Source of the DNA: an uncultured Methanomicrobiales archaeon | Lineage (GTDB): Archaea > Halobacteriota > Methanomicrobia > Methanomicrobiales > Methanospirillaceae | NCBI GenBank assembly: GCA_903832665.1 | Contig: CAILCG010000018.1 | Span: forward strand, 62,001 to 126,000 | Length of the DNA stretch: 64,000 nucleotides | Direction of reading: 5' to 3' | In this document: positions 41,701-50,998 of the stretch, piece by piece | How the letters are laid out: each line of letters begins with the position of its first letter | Position numbering within the stretch: position 1 is the stretch's first letter | Translations under genes and position numbers: made by a program | Notes under the pieces: generated by a model | Databases searched by the model: none | Told to the model about the DNA's origin: nothing | Seen by the model: only the letters and a program-made list of their open reading frames with translations

Positions 41701-41784
41701 AATATCGGGGAAAAAATGAAGTTCCGGACGATGGTTCTGAAAAACGGATACATGGATACCTGATGATATCACGAGAAACCTGAA

Positions 41785-41955
41785 ATGATACGCTGGGGGC
41801 AGTTGTTTCTTCTGTATTTTTTGTCAACTGCCGGTCTCATCATGTCAATCTTCCTTTTGGGGGACGCGACCCTGTTCTATGAAGGTATGACCATCGTTGG
41901 GGTGATCCTCATTACCAATATCATCGTAGTTGCACTGCAGATGCATCACGGATAA
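41785..41955 (+). CDS. Putative two-span small membrane protein
   Basis: A 56-codon frame with ATG at 41785 and TAA at 41953-41955. It is hydrophobic throughout, with one segment at residues ~6-25 (QLFLLYFLSTAGLIMSIFLL) and another at ~34-51 (TIVGVILITNIIVVAL), joined by a short acidic loop. It follows the ABC permease gene by 84 bases. No family is recognised and no strong ribosome binding site is seen; it could be an accessory to the exporter. Confidence 0.45.
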   Translation: MIRWGQLFLLYFLSTAGLIMSIFLLGDATLFYEGMTIVGVILITNIIVVALQMHHG

Positions 41956-41977
41956 AAAAAGGGACGTTAAAAAAAAT

Positions 41978-42532
41978 TTACAAGACAGGAATGATGCGCA
42001 GGACGTACAGCACTTCATCTTCAATTATCTCTTCTTTTACAACCCCGGTCGCAAACCCGTAGCCCAAGAAAAGCTCGTTCACTTCCATGAGCCCGGTAAG
42101 TGATGAGATCAACAGGAGAATTCTCCCCCGGGGTGCCAGCACCCTTCCTACGTCAGCAGCAAACAGTTCAATCACTACCCTGCCCGATTCGCCCCCATCC
42201 AGGGCATACTCCAGCCAGTCATCGATCCGCTCTTCCGGCTGCGTGGGCAGGTATGGCGGATTAAACAGGATCAGGTCAAATGGACCCCGGATCCCGGCAA
42301 AGAGATTGCCCCTCACCACGTCCACCCCGGATGCCCGTGCGCACAGTACAGCATGGGGATTGATATCCGTTGCTGTGACTTCCGTAACCCGAGCAAGCTC
42401 GCGGGAGATGAGCCCGGAACCGGTCCCGATTTCCAGTACCCGGTCGCCCGGCTTTACCTCCATCATGGCGACATCCAGCAGGAGGTACGTATCAGCTTCC
42501 GGTTGGTACACCTGGGAGAGATCATGGGGCAT
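41978..42532 (-). CDS. Protein N5-glutamine methyltransferase, HemK2/Mtq2 type
   Basis: A 184-residue SAM-dependent methyltransferase. It starts with HDLSQVYQPEADTYLLLDVA, has the SAM motif VLEIGTGSGLISREL (~31-45), TDINPHAV, and the diagnostic NPPYLP (~93-98) that binds the glutamine amide. The compact form without an extra N-terminal domain is the archaeal/eukaryal Mtq2 type, which in partnership with Trm112 methylates the release factor GGQ motif. It lies convergently to the small membrane protein gene. Confidence 0.92.
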   Translation of the reverse strand: MPHDLSQVYQPEADTYLLLDVAMMEVKPGDRVLEIGTGSGLISRELARVTEVTATDINPHAVLCARASGVDVVRGNLFAGIRGPFDLILFNPPYLPTQPEERIDDWLEYALDGGESGRVVIELFAADVGRVLAPRGRILLLISSLTGLMEVNELFLGYGFATGVVKEEIIEDEVLYVLRIIPVL

Positions 42533-42615
42533 GCGATAGTACTCGTACTATGATAGGTTCTCATCGTTGAAATGTTATAAGATCCCGTACACGGTATCGG
42601 AGGCGTGCTAAAAGA

Positions 42616-42819
42616 TCAACGATCGGGGCGCAAATTCTCCATGCTATGGGATAGAAACGGGGCTTCAGCCAATTTCATCCCAAGGGCCACTATCATTCTT
42701 TTTGAGTTGTAAAGGGTCCCGGAAACCAGAATATTTTCAAGTGCAGGACATGGCCGGGTGACATTGCGTGAAGGCACCATCACGGTAACGTACTTGCCCA
42801 TTCCCTTTATCGGGTTCAT
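42616..42819 (-). CDS. Possible small protein downstream of the Cache histidine kinase
   Basis: A 67-codon frame whose ATG overlaps the TGA of the kinase gene by four bases, a sign of translational coupling. The product (MNPIKGMGKYVTVMVPSRNV...) is moderately basic with no recognised motif, signal peptide or strong membrane segment. It could be a real partner gene or a chance frame; codon use is neutral. Confidence 0.4.
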   Translation of the reverse strand: MNPIKGMGKYVTVMVPSRNVTRPCPALENILVSGTLYNSKRMIVALGMKLAEAPFLSHSMENLRPDR

Positions 42820-44939
42820 CCGGTTTTCACTTCAGTATCGGAACCGGAAAACCGGTACGCCCCCTTTGGTACAACCATCTCGAAGCGGGCTCCTTTGCCA
42901 GCCACCCCGGTCTCTGTGATTGTTATCCCGGTGATCGAGAGGATCTCACGGGCAAGGAACAATCCCATCCCATTCTTGCCTTCAAATCTCCGCTCGAAAA
43001 TTTTTTCCTTCATTGCTTCGGTAATTCCCCTGCCGTTATCTTCAAAGATCAGCGTAAGTCCTGTCGTCGTCTCGCGGTACGTTAGTGAAAACTCCGTTGC
43101 AGTGCCCCCATGCTGGTGAACGTTCTCGGCTAAGGTAAAGAAGACCTGCTCAAGGAGCCGGTCTGCATAAATTTCAAGTTTCCCGGTCTGGATTTTATGT
43201 TCCAGATTCAGGTTTTCGAGATGCGAGATTCCGATCAGAAATACCTGGGACACTTCCAGCCATAATGGTGATTTTATCCCGAGATCCTGGTAATTCCGGG
43301 CAAACTGGAGCGATGACGATATCGACTGGATAATTTTTTCCTGTTTTAACCGGAATTTTTTCGTCTGCTCATCAGCAGGCTCCATTTTTTCCAGTTCCAG
43401 ATATCCCGAAAGAGAGAATATAGCATTCTGAATATCGGTGAAGGTAACGGAATTCAGGAGATTAAGTTTCTTGCGCGCCTGATCCAGGGCCTTCTGGCTC
43501 ATGCTGAGGGTATCGTAATTTTGTTTTAGTTCCTCGGCGGTTGCGGCGATTTCTTCATACGCAGCAGTGAGCTCCCCGCTCTTACGGAACAGTTCCTCAT
43601 CAGCCCGTTTCCTGTCAGTGATGTCCTTGAGGATCCCCTCGATGCCTATCGGGTTTCCGTGAGAATCGGTACAGGTGTGGCAGCTCGCGAGAACGGTCAA
43701 GATTGTTCCATCTGCTTTTTTGAGCCGGGTCTCAAAATTGGAGATCGATCCCGTTCCGTCAAATGCCTGCCGGAATCGGAGATCATCCTTGGGATCTGCA
43801 AAGAACGATGAGATTTTCCTGTTCAGCATCTCATCTGATGAGGAGTATCCCATTAACCGTACACCCGCGGGATTGATCATTGACAGATTTTCCCCGGCAT
43901 CACTGCGATAGAAAATATCCTGCATATTTTCAAGAATCGAACGGTAATTCCGTTCACTTTCCCGCAACGCAGCTTCTGCAATCTTCCGGTTCTCTTCTTC
44001 CCTGACAATTCCCCATGCCCTCATGGTATAGTATGTGAAAAAGAAGAGGGAAATGACCAGGATTCCACAGATGATCAGGAGATTATTGCGGAACCCATGA
44101 AGGGTGCTGATAATTTCATCCTCCGGCGTAGCAACGATAATTGACCAGTGGGTATCACCGATTGCCGCGGGATAATATACTGCCTGGTAAGTTACCAGAG
44201 TTCCCGTGGCATCGCTGAGTGTGTAAACTGAACTTCCCTGAACGCCCTGAGCCACCCTTGAAATAAATGAAAGGGCTGTCGGAGAGGTATTGTAGACCAT
44301 GAAGACCGAATGGTCAATAAGGCGGGAATCCGGGGAGTACAAGATGGTCCCATCCTGGTTAATCGTCCAGGCTGATCCGGTAGCGATGATCCGGATGGGT
44401 TCAAGGTTTTTCCGGGCCAATTCTCCAAAAGGTACCAGCACGGTAAGACTGCCATCATAGGTACCATTGCGAAAGATCGGCATCGCAAATGCAACGGTCC
44501 GGAATCCCTGAACTGAGGTGAATACATCGCTGATAACCCCCTGGTGATTGCTCATCGATTTGCGGACATGAGGCTGGGAAGAGATGTTTGCACCGGTGGT
44601 ATTTTCAAAAGGAAATGTGTAAAGGATGATTCCATCCCGGTTAACCCGGGTGATGGAGGCGATATCCTGTGAATGATGAGAGAAAAATTCCCGCATCATC
44701 GCCGGCCCTTCCTTATCCATCGCGATGATGTGATCATTTCCCGCAAGGAAAGACAGGGTGCTGTTGTAGGTTGAAAAAAACCGCTCTATTCCCTGTGCAG
44801 CCTGTTGGGCGTGAACCATCTGTTCGGTATTTACCTGGTCGATAGTCTTTGACTCCACTTCCGTATACACAGAAAACAGCAATAACCCACAAACAAGGAG
44901 TAAGACAAGAAACACTACAAGTTCTCTAAAATATCTCAT
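42816..44939 (-). CDS. Membrane sensor histidine kinase: dCache-PAS-HisKA-like-ATPase
   Basis: A 707-residue sensor. A first membrane helix (LVVFLVLLLVCGLLLFSVYT, residues ~8-27) and a second (LLIICGILVISLFFFTYYT, ~288-306) enclose an extracellular double-Cache domain. Cytoplasmic PAS domain follows (SILENMQDIFYRSDAGENL...), then a coiled coil and the phosphotransfer region. There the sequence NSVTFTDIQNAIFSLSGYLELEK aligns with the usual RHDINNQLTVLNGYLSL of the other kinase in this window, but the acceptor His is Thr. The ATPase domain has AENVHQHGG and FEDNGRGI. It may be a kinase that uses another residue, or a non-phosphorylated sensor. Confidence 0.9.
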   Translation of the reverse strand: MRYFRELVVFLVLLLVCGLLLFSVYTEVESKTIDQVNTEQMVHAQQAAQGIERFFSTYNSTLSFLAGNDHIIAMDKEGPAMMREFFSHHSQDIASITRVNRDGIILYTFPFENTTGANISSQPHVRKSMSNHQGVISDVFTSVQGFRTVAFAMPIFRNGTYDGSLTVLVPFGELARKNLEPIRIIATGSAWTINQDGTILYSPDSRLIDHSVFMVYNTSPTALSFISRVAQGVQGSSVYTLSDATGTLVTYQAVYYPAAIGDTHWSIIVATPEDEIISTLHGFRNNLLIICGILVISLFFFTYYTMRAWGIVREEENRKIAEAALRESERNYRSILENMQDIFYRSDAGENLSMINPAGVRLMGYSSSDEMLNRKISSFFADPKDDLRFRQAFDGTGSISNFETRLKKADGTILTVLASCHTCTDSHGNPIGIEGILKDITDRKRADEELFRKSGELTAAYEEIAATAEELKQNYDTLSMSQKALDQARKKLNLLNSVTFTDIQNAIFSLSGYLELEKMEPADEQTKKFRLKQEKIIQSISSSLQFARNYQDLGIKSPLWLEVSQVFLIGISHLENLNLEHKIQTGKLEIYADRLLEQVFFTLAENVHQHGGTATEFSLTYRETTTGLTLIFEDNGRGITEAMKEKIFERRFEGKNGMGLFLAREILSITGITITETGVAGKGARFEMVVPKGAYRFSGSDTEVKTG

Positions 44940-45413
44940 CGACGGGTCCTTTCAGAGTAAATTATTATCAAACCTGAACCACGAACGTATTTAGCAGTTT
45001 TCAATTTTGGAATCAGTCCCGAACGATCCCTCTTACCTGAATCAGGTTCGACTATTCTGAATAACATAAAAAAATAAAAAAAGTTCATGTCCATATCCGG
45101 CCGCACACGCCCACTTGTGCCGGATATGCAAAAGATAGCAAAAAAACATCTATCCATCTCCTTTTGTTCGAAAATTTTCGCAGTGTGTATCCCGCAAAAA
45201 AAGAGTTATCCTGGGTGAATTCACGCCGAAAATTCATTTTTTATGGGAAACATTACTCCAGGGATTTGGAAAAAAACTGCAAAAACATGAGGAAAAGCAA
45301 TAATAAAATCGCAATTGTTGTATAAACTCACCGGTAGTTTAAATGAAAAATGTCATGAATTTATCCTCAAAAAGACCCACCTATATGGGGAGCCGTTACC
45401 AGACGGAAGAAAG
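44940..45413. other. Gap with thiC promoter region
   Basis: A 474-base gap between divergent genes. It shows no credible gene and mostly A/T-rich stretches (ataaaaaaataaaaaaag around 45067). Two TATA-like elements, ttgtataaac (45318-45327) and gtttaaatg (45337-45345), precede thiC. No THI-box sequence of a TPP riboswitch was found. Confidence 0.5.
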
Positions 45414-46643
45414 ATGCGTACACAGGCTGAACAGGCAACTGATGGAAAGATCACGGCACAAATGCGGGATGTGGCCCGGACGGAAGGGGTAAACCCTGAA
45501 GCCCTCCGCAAAAATATTGCCGAGGGGAGTGCAGTAATTATGCTGCGAGGGAAGCGGTATACCGGCATAGGAAAAGGCCTGTCAACCAAAGTCAATGTGA
45601 ACCTTGGTTCTTCATCTACGAAGGTTTCCGTGGATGACGAGATACAAAAAGCCATAATCGCTGAAACATTCGGGGCTGATACCATCAGTGACCTGTCAAT
45701 GGGTGGGGATATCAACGCCATCAGAAAAGAGATCTTTTCCCACGCCACGCTTCCCATCACTACCGTTCCCGTCTACCAGGCAGTTGTCGAGAATGGTTTT
45801 AAGAAGATGACCGCTGACGACATCATGGCCACGTTCAGGATCCAGATGAACCAGGGCATCAGCTCGGTCGTCATCCATGGCGTCAGCCGCGAGATGCTTA
45901 CCGAACTTCGCCGGAAAAAACGGCTCCTTGGCATGGTCTCAAAAGGCGGCTCCATCACCAGTGCATTCATGCTCATGAACCAGTGCGAGAACCCGTTTAT
46001 CGAGCATTTTGACGAAGTGCTCTCCCTCTGCAAAAAGCATGATATCGTACTCTCACTGGGAAATACTGCCCGGAGTGGGTGCATCCATGATCGCAGGGAT
46101 CGCATGCAGCTTGCCGAGATACGGCAGAATATCCAGCTCGCAGACCGTGCCCGTTCTGCCGGTGTGCAGGTCATCATCGAAGGGGCCGGGGGTCATATCC
46201 GGAGCGATCGTATCGCCCCAATGGTGAAGTATTACAAAAAACAGTCCGCATATCCGCTCTTTGTTGCCGGACCCCTGCCCACCGATGTTGCTGTAGGGTA
46301 CGATCATATTGCCGGCGCTGCCGGGGCCAGTATTGCGAGCGCTGCCGGTGCAGATTACCTCTGCTACATCACCCCGGCCGAGCATCTCGGGCTTCCCGGC
46401 CCGGCTGCGGTAAAAGAGGGCCTGATTGCATTCAGGATCGCTGCACACATCGGGGATACCGTAAAATATGGACGGGAGGCGGAAGACACCAAGATTGCCC
46501 GGCTGCGGGCAGCGCTCGATCGCGAAGGGCAGATCCGCTGCTCCATGGATCCGGACCGGGCCCGGGAACTCTCTGATGGGGAGGAGGAGTGCACGATGTG
46601 TGGCGAGTTCTGTGCTATCAAGATCATGCGGGAATTTTCCTGA
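45414..46643 (+). CDS. thiC: Phosphomethylpyrimidine synthase ThiC
   Basis: Radical SAM-type enzyme that converts AIR to the thiamine pyrimidine HMP-P. From ATG 45414 (MRTQAEQATDGK) the protein has 409 residues, typical of archaeal ThiC; the frame continues upstream into the promoter. Signatures are NVNLGSSS near the N-terminus, DLSMGGDI, a VIIEGAGGHI motif, the PLFVAGPLPTDVAVGYDHI segment and the C-terminal CTMCGEFCAIK cluster that binds the [4Fe-4S] centre. The C-terminal Cys spacing is slightly shorter than in many bacterial ThiC proteins. Confidence 0.95.
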   Translation: MRTQAEQATDGKITAQMRDVARTEGVNPEALRKNIAEGSAVIMLRGKRYTGIGKGLSTKVNVNLGSSSTKVSVDDEIQKAIIAETFGADTISDLSMGGDINAIRKEIFSHATLPITTVPVYQAVVENGFKKMTADDIMATFRIQMNQGISSVVIHGVSREMLTELRRKKRLLGMVSKGGSITSAFMLMNQCENPFIEHFDEVLSLCKKHDIVLSLGNTARSGCIHDRRDRMQLAEIRQNIQLADRARSAGVQVIIEGAGGHIRSDRIAPMVKYYKKQSAYPLFVAGPLPTDVAVGYDHIAGAAGASIASAAGADYLCYITPAEHLGLPGPAAVKEGLIAFRIAAHIGDTVKYGREAEDTKIARLRAALDREGQIRCSMDPDRARELSDGEEECTMCGEFCAIKIMREFS

Positions 46644-46656
46644 ACACACCCGAGCA

Positions 46657-47711
46657 TTACTCTGTTATTGCATCGTGGAAGATCCCACGATCCCTTTCCT
46701 CACAATACCGTGCATAATTCCGGCGCACGCTGGCAGGAGACGTATTCGCATAACAGTACGCACAGAGATGCATGCAGGTCGAATACTGCCCGATATCCTT
46801 GGAAACAATACACCGGCAGGTGTTCCGCTGCCCCGGGTCCCTGATGCGGAGTGACGGATCTATAACTGTGCCGGTACCGGCAAGTTCCTGCTGGACGGGG
46901 GGAGAGAGAAATTCCCTCAGCGCGTCATCATCGCCGAATTCCTTTGCCAGCAGGTCATAACTGACACACTGCCCCCTCCCAATGCCGTAACGCAAGAGAT
47001 CCCTCTTTTCCGCACAGGCACTGAGAGCAAGTCCCCACTGCCTGTTGAGCACGGCAAGCCCGGTGCAGAACCCGGCAACTTCCCCATCCGTGAATTCCCG
47101 GGCACCGGCACCCCCCCTGCCCGGAGGTTACGCTGCACTTTGGCATATTTTTCAACATCCACAAAACTAAAGACCAGGCGTTCCGTAAAGGGGGCGATCT
47201 GATCGCCGATGTACCTGACCTTCTCCAGCAGATCCTCGACCGTAATCCTGTCAGACAGGACAAGCGGATCAAAACGCCAGACAACCCGCCCTTTGCCGAT
47301 ACGGCGGGATAACCGGATGAACGTTTCGATGCGTTCGTCTACCGGGGGCACATTCGGTTCAAGCGACTCGGCGTCGTAATCGTTCAAGGTAAAAAGAAAG
47401 TAATACCGGTACCCCTTCCGGTCAAGGGTCTCAAGATGGGGGAGAAAAGGAGCAGGGTTCTTTGACCAGAATGCAAAAACCCGGGTCTTTGCAAAGGAGA
47501 CGTAGACCGGGTTTCCTCCAAACGGGCTCTTCCATTTGACATACCCTGCCCGGAGCCGTTCCATAAACCAGTCGCCATAGAATGCGGGGATATCGGTCGA
47601 ACGGCTGGCAGAGACGATCAGTGGTGCTATCGCATCCACAATAATGTCAGCACCATGGCGAGCCGGATCAGGTATTGTGAGGGGAATAGGATCCCAGCTT
47701 TTCCACTTCAT
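46657..47711 (-). pseudogene. DUF1848 protein gene with a frameshift in a G tract
   Basis: Two frames form one gene. The N-terminal part (start ATG 47711, MKWKSWDPIPL) has SASRSTDIPAFYGDWFMERLR, the GNPVYVSFAKTRVFAFWSKNP motif and VVWRFDPLVLSD. The C-terminal part has LALSACAEKRDLL and the iron-sulfur motif CMHLCAYCYAN. They would join at NLRAGG...GAREFTDGE around 47118-47126, where a run of seven G residues (C residues on the plus strand) needs one more G to keep the frame. The repaired protein would have about 350 residues. DUF1848 proteins are thought to be radical SAM-like or Fe-S proteins. A homopolymer error in assembly is quite possible. Confidence 0.8.
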
Positions 47712-47765
47712 CTCAGATCACGCTGGTACTTCCGGCGGGATAACAATTACGAAAAAAACAGCCCG

Positions 47766-48530
47766 CTATGGCATATTGCTGATAGTAGCAAAATCTTCGA
47801 GGTATAATGCCTCAGGACGGCTCTTTAAGATCTCTTCGGGCAGGGCAGCAATCACGCGCTCAACCCAGGCTGGATCGAGAAGACCGGCAGATCCCTTCAG
47901 GCAGTTCCGGACCGTCTTTCTCCGGTGCATGAACAACCCCCGGACAACATCGGCATAGCGCTTCCGGTCTTCGATAAAGAAGATGGGATCGCGGGGGAAG
48001 ATCTTCACGACCGTGGAGTGAACCTGCGGGCGCGGAGAGAAGCACTGCGGGGGGAGTTCAAAACACCGCTGGACAGCGGCGTACGTCTGGACCATGATCG
48101 AGAGCCGGCCACAGTCCTTGGTACCGGCAGGGGCTACCATGCGGTCTGCAAACTCGCTCTGGTACATCAGCACTGCAACGCGGAACCCGTTTTCGAGCAG
48201 GCGGAACGTGATCTTGGAACTGACAGAATAGGGGAGGTTGGAGACCGACATCTCAAACGGCGGGAGTTCAACCCGGGTTGCATCACCGTGCTGCACGGTG
48301 AGCTGGCCGTTCTCAATCTCATCAAAAAAACTGTCGGCAAGTTGCTCGCAGAGCATGCCATCGAGCTCAATGGCATGGACAATCGCTCCGCGATCCAGCA
48401 GAGCACGGGTGAGTGCCCCGTTGCCCGGGCCCACTTCCAGCACTTGTTTATCCTTAACGTCCTCAAGGTCGGCGATCCGTTTGACCGCGTTGGGATCAAT
48501 GAGGAAGTGCTGGTCGTGATGTGCTTTCAT
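47766..48530 (-). CDS. ksgA: 16S rRNA dimethyladenosine transferase (KsgA/Dim1)
   Basis: Dimethylates two adjacent adenosines in helix 45 of 16S rRNA during small-subunit maturation. The 254-residue protein has HHDQHFLIDPNAVKRI at the N-terminus, the SAM motif VLEVGPGNGALTRALLDRG (~30-48), HAIELDGML, and the catalytic NLPYSVSSKI (~97). The C-terminal domain includes CFSPRPQVHSTVVKI. The start overlaps the DUF655 gene end by four bases. Confidence 0.97.
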   Translation of the reverse strand: MKAHHDQHFLIDPNAVKRIADLEDVKDKQVLEVGPGNGALTRALLDRGAIVHAIELDGMLCEQLADSFFDEIENGQLTVQHGDATRVELPPFEMSVSNLPYSVSSKITFRLLENGFRVAVLMYQSEFADRMVAPAGTKDCGRLSIMVQTYAAVQRCFELPPQCFSPRPQVHSTVVKIFPRDPIFFIEDRKRYADVVRGLFMHRRKTVRNCLKGSAGLLDPAWVERVIAALPEEILKSRPEALYLEDFATISNMP

Positions 48531-49090
48531 CGGGTGGTAAAGACGTGATATTTGGTATCCTTGACCTCGAGTTCTTCAATGATCCTTCCCTGGATCATCT
48601 TCTCGGGGTGGGGTATCGATTTTATGCGGGCCGAAATGTCTGCCAGGCTGGCAAACGGTTTCTTGTTGCGCTCTTCTAAAATCTCCCACATCAGTTTCTT
48701 CCCGATTCCCGGGAGAAGGTGCAGCATATGAAGGCGGGGAGTGATCGAGATCGCCTTGTTGAAGAAAGCAACAAAATCTGCTTCCCGCTCCTTGATGACT
48801 TCTTCAATGACAAACGGGAGTTCACCACGGGCAGTCGGCGTGAGATCTTCATACCCGATCCTGCGTTTCACCCGTTCGATCTTATCCCGTTCTGCATCAC
48901 CGATATACACCCGGTCATGCAGCTGGATAGATAACGAAGGTTTTGGCACAAGTTCGAGAAGTTTGAACTGTTCTACACCCATTGCCTGGATGACCGGCTC
49001 CCGCTTAAACTGGGGGCGGGGGTCGTCAGCATGGCCCTTTATGAGCACATCCAGTACGATCGCGTTGATCTCTTTTTTCTCCGCCTTCAT
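48527..49090 (-). CDS. DUF655 family protein (helix-hairpin-helix)
   Basis: A 187-residue archaeal protein conserved next to ksgA. The N-terminal half is a small beta-rich RNA-binding-like domain (VQDVRI-type pattern ending VGDAERDKIERVKRRIGYEDL), and the C-terminal half contains a helix-hairpin-helix motif (LHLLPGIGKKLMWEILEERNKKPF, ~121-144). A nucleic-acid role in ribosome or transcription is inferred from context between rpb4 and ksgA; the function is not known. Confidence 0.9.
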   Translation of the reverse strand: MKAEKKEINAIVLDVLIKGHADDPRPQFKREPVIQAMGVEQFKLLELVPKPSLSIQLHDRVYIGDAERDKIERVKRRIGYEDLTPTARGELPFVIEEVIKEREADFVAFFNKAISITPRLHMLHLLPGIGKKLMWEILEERNKKPFASLADISARIKSIPHPEKMIQGRIIEELEVKDTKYHVFTTR

Positions 49091-49101
49091 GGAATCACAC
49101 C

Positions 49102-49452
49102 TCAGAAGTGTGTCATCACCAGTTCGACGATAGTGTCGACTTCTTCTGGAGAAAGCGTGAACCGCTCTTTTGCGTAGATCGCCCTGACTTCATCGCGGGT
49201 CTTTGGCATGATATTGGCAATACGGTACGCAATCTCCGGTTTCATCTTTTCCAGTTTAAGGAGTTCAGTTACGAGCGCATGGGATTTTTCCGGTGTGGTC
49301 TTTGACAGCTGATTCGCGTGTTCAACGCAGCGCCGGAACTCATACGACATCTCCTTTTCGGCTGCAATCCGTTCGGATTCTACCGCTAAAAGGACTCCCC
49401 GCATCTTGGGTAGGGTAACCTTCTCTTCGCTAATGATACCTTTGACTTTCAT
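49102..49452 (-). CDS. rpoF: RNA polymerase subunit Rpb4 (RpoF)
   Basis: Forms with RpoE the stalk of archaeal RNA polymerase. The 116-residue start at ATG 49452 has a GGAG ribosome binding site eight bases upstream; a TTG four codons earlier would add residues MEIG. Features are KVKGIISEEKVTLPKMRGVL and the helical HRDC-like region (RRCVEHANQLSKTTPEKSHA, LVTELLKLEKMKPEIAYRI, TLSPEEVDTIVELV). The order rpl21e - rpb4 - DUF655 - ksgA is a conserved archaeal cluster. Confidence 0.93.
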   Translation of the reverse strand: MKVKGIISEEKVTLPKMRGVLLAVESERIAAEKEMSYEFRRCVEHANQLSKTTPEKSHALVTELLKLEKMKPEIAYRIANIMPKTRDEVRAIYAKERFTLSPEEVDTIVELVMTHF

Positions 49453-49473
49453 GCCAATCTCCAAAGATTGAGT

Positions 49474-49764
49474 TTACTTTTGTGCTTTTAGATGTTGTGG
49501 TCTGGAGATGACGATCTTGTCGGCGTCACCATCGCGGATGGTGAGCAGCCATGCGCGACCGCGCTGACCAATAACCGTTCCGGTCTTTCCGTGGAACCTG
49601 CGGTGGGGCATCCCTTTCTGGATGCTCGGCTCGCAGACGACGTGTACCCTGTCACCAATCTCGAAATGCTGGATGACGGAGGTTACCGGCGGCAGGCCGC
49701 GCTTTCTCAGATCTTTCTTGAACTTATACCGGGTTTTCTTTCGTGGACCATTGTGATGTGCCAT
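49474..49764 (-). CDS. rpl21e: 50S ribosomal protein L21e
   Basis: Large-subunit protein of 96 residues, strongly basic at the N-terminus (HHNGPRKKTRYKFKKDLRKR). The central strand segment GDRVHVVCEPSIQKGMPHRRFHGKTG is the SH3-like core, followed by VIGQRGRAWLLTIRDGDADK. It lies just after pus10 with a one-base gap. Confidence 0.97.
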   Translation of the reverse strand: MAHHNGPRKKTRYKFKKDLRKRGLPPVTSVIQHFEIGDRVHVVCEPSIQKGMPHRRFHGKTGTVIGQRGRAWLLTIRDGDADKIVISRPQHLKAQK

Positions 49765-49765
49765 G

Positions 49766-50998
49766 TTAATCTCCCTCCTTCATTCCTTCTACCTGTGTTA
49801 CGTCGAGGCTGGTAACGCGGGCCGTTTTTTTCAGGATCTCGGCAAGACTCGGACGGGTTCTGCCTGAGTCCCCGCTCACGAGCTCTTTAATGTAGAGGCC
49901 GGCTTCGCCCAGGACTTCGACAACAAATTTGCCATCCTGTTCCCCTACATGCTCGATCGCGAGGACTGTTCGCTCCCGGATTTTATCTGCTCTCCGGTGA
50001 GCAACCCGTTCGGGCGTGCGCTGTTGTATTGTGACGCCTTCCAGGGTTTTTACGGCTTTTGCGAACTCATCCGCTGATAATGCGCCGTCAACCTCGACCA
50101 GGATCCTGTATTTTTTATGCGCTTTGTTGGATTTAAGGGTTTCCACCTCAGCCCGGTCAGTCCAGCGTTTCAGTTCAACCGATACACGCCCATCCGCCGA
50201 CCGGTTGATCTCGGCTTCAAGCTCCTTGAGATCAAGGGTGCGCCGTTTCGGCTCAACCACTTCGAGAATGAACGGGCGCCCGGTGCCCACCATCCGGGCG
50301 TCAATATCCTCTCTCCCGGCCCCGTGCAGAACAGCGTTCGTTGCGTCAAAAGCGGCTATTACGGGTCTTCCGATCAGTTCCTCTACGGAATCGAGATACT
50401 GAGCTCCCGTGAAGTTGCATTTCTCGCACCCCTTGCCCCGGCATTCCCGGCAATCCCAATGCGTCTGCGGGATACCCCGCTCGAACTTCTGGTACCGGCC
50501 ATAGAAGAAGACCGAGTTTACCAGTACTTCAGTATTGCCGGTTGAGGGATCGAGGATGATCACAATCTGGGGGTTCTTGAAATCCACGACTTTGCCGATG
50601 CGGGCAGAGACAGCTTTCCCCACTTCCCGGTTTACTTCAGATTTAAACGGTTCCGGATCCGTAAGCGATAGATCGCTCCAGACCATCTCCTCATTCTCGG
50701 CAATCAGTGGCGGTACGCGGCACCCGACGAGGAAATTCTCAAACTCCAAACCCGCAGTTGCTGCAACTACGCGATCCGCCCAGACAGGCACATCGGTAAA
50801 AAAATTCCCGCATACCCAGCAGGTTCCCTTGAACTGCTTATAGGGGACATTTGCCACAAGCGCTTTTGCGATCCGCAATCCCCTTCCGCGTTCATCATTG
50901 CTCAGGCCATGCGATCGTTTGCCAAAGAACCGTCCGAGGCAATGATCGCAGCAGTCCCCATATTCGAGGATCTTATCCATCTGTTCGTTTACGCCCAT
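49766..50998 (-). CDS. pus10: tRNA pseudouridine synthase Pus10
   Basis: Makes pseudouridine 54 and 55 in archaeal tRNAs. The 410-residue protein has an N-terminal THUMP-related region with zinc-binding CDHCLGRF and CWVCGNFF, a central Cys-rich CRECRGKGCEKCNFTG segment and a catalytic domain with the family Asp in HGAGREDIDARMVGTGRP (~252). The C-terminal part ends in TRPSLAEILKKTARV. The start overlaps trmY by 10 bases, so the enzyme that makes pseudouridine 54 and the one that methylates it are encoded together. Confidence 0.96.
   Translation of the reverse strand: MGVNEQMDKILEYGDCCDHCLGRFFGKRSHGLSNDERGRGLRIAKALVANVPYKQFKGTCWVCGNFFTDVPVWADRVVAATAGLEFENFLVGCRVPPLIAENEEMVWSDLSLTDPEPFKSEVNREVGKAVSARIGKVVDFKNPQIVIILDPSTGNTEVLVNSVFFYGRYQKFERGIPQTHWDCRECRGKGCEKCNFTGAQYLDSVEELIGRPVIAAFDATNAVLHGAGREDIDARMVGTGRPFILEVVEPKRRTLDLKELEAEINRSADGRVSVELKRWTDRAEVETLKSNKAHKKYRILVEVDGALSADEFAKAVKTLEGVTIQQRTPERVAHRRADKIRERTVLAIEHVGEQDGKFVVEVLGEAGLYIKELVSGDSGRTRPSLAEILKKTARVTSLDVTQVEGMKEGD

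Noticed and set aside
45301-45413. TPP riboswitch before thiC
   Set aside because: The THI-box sequence motifs were not found in the upstream region; only TATA-like elements are visible.
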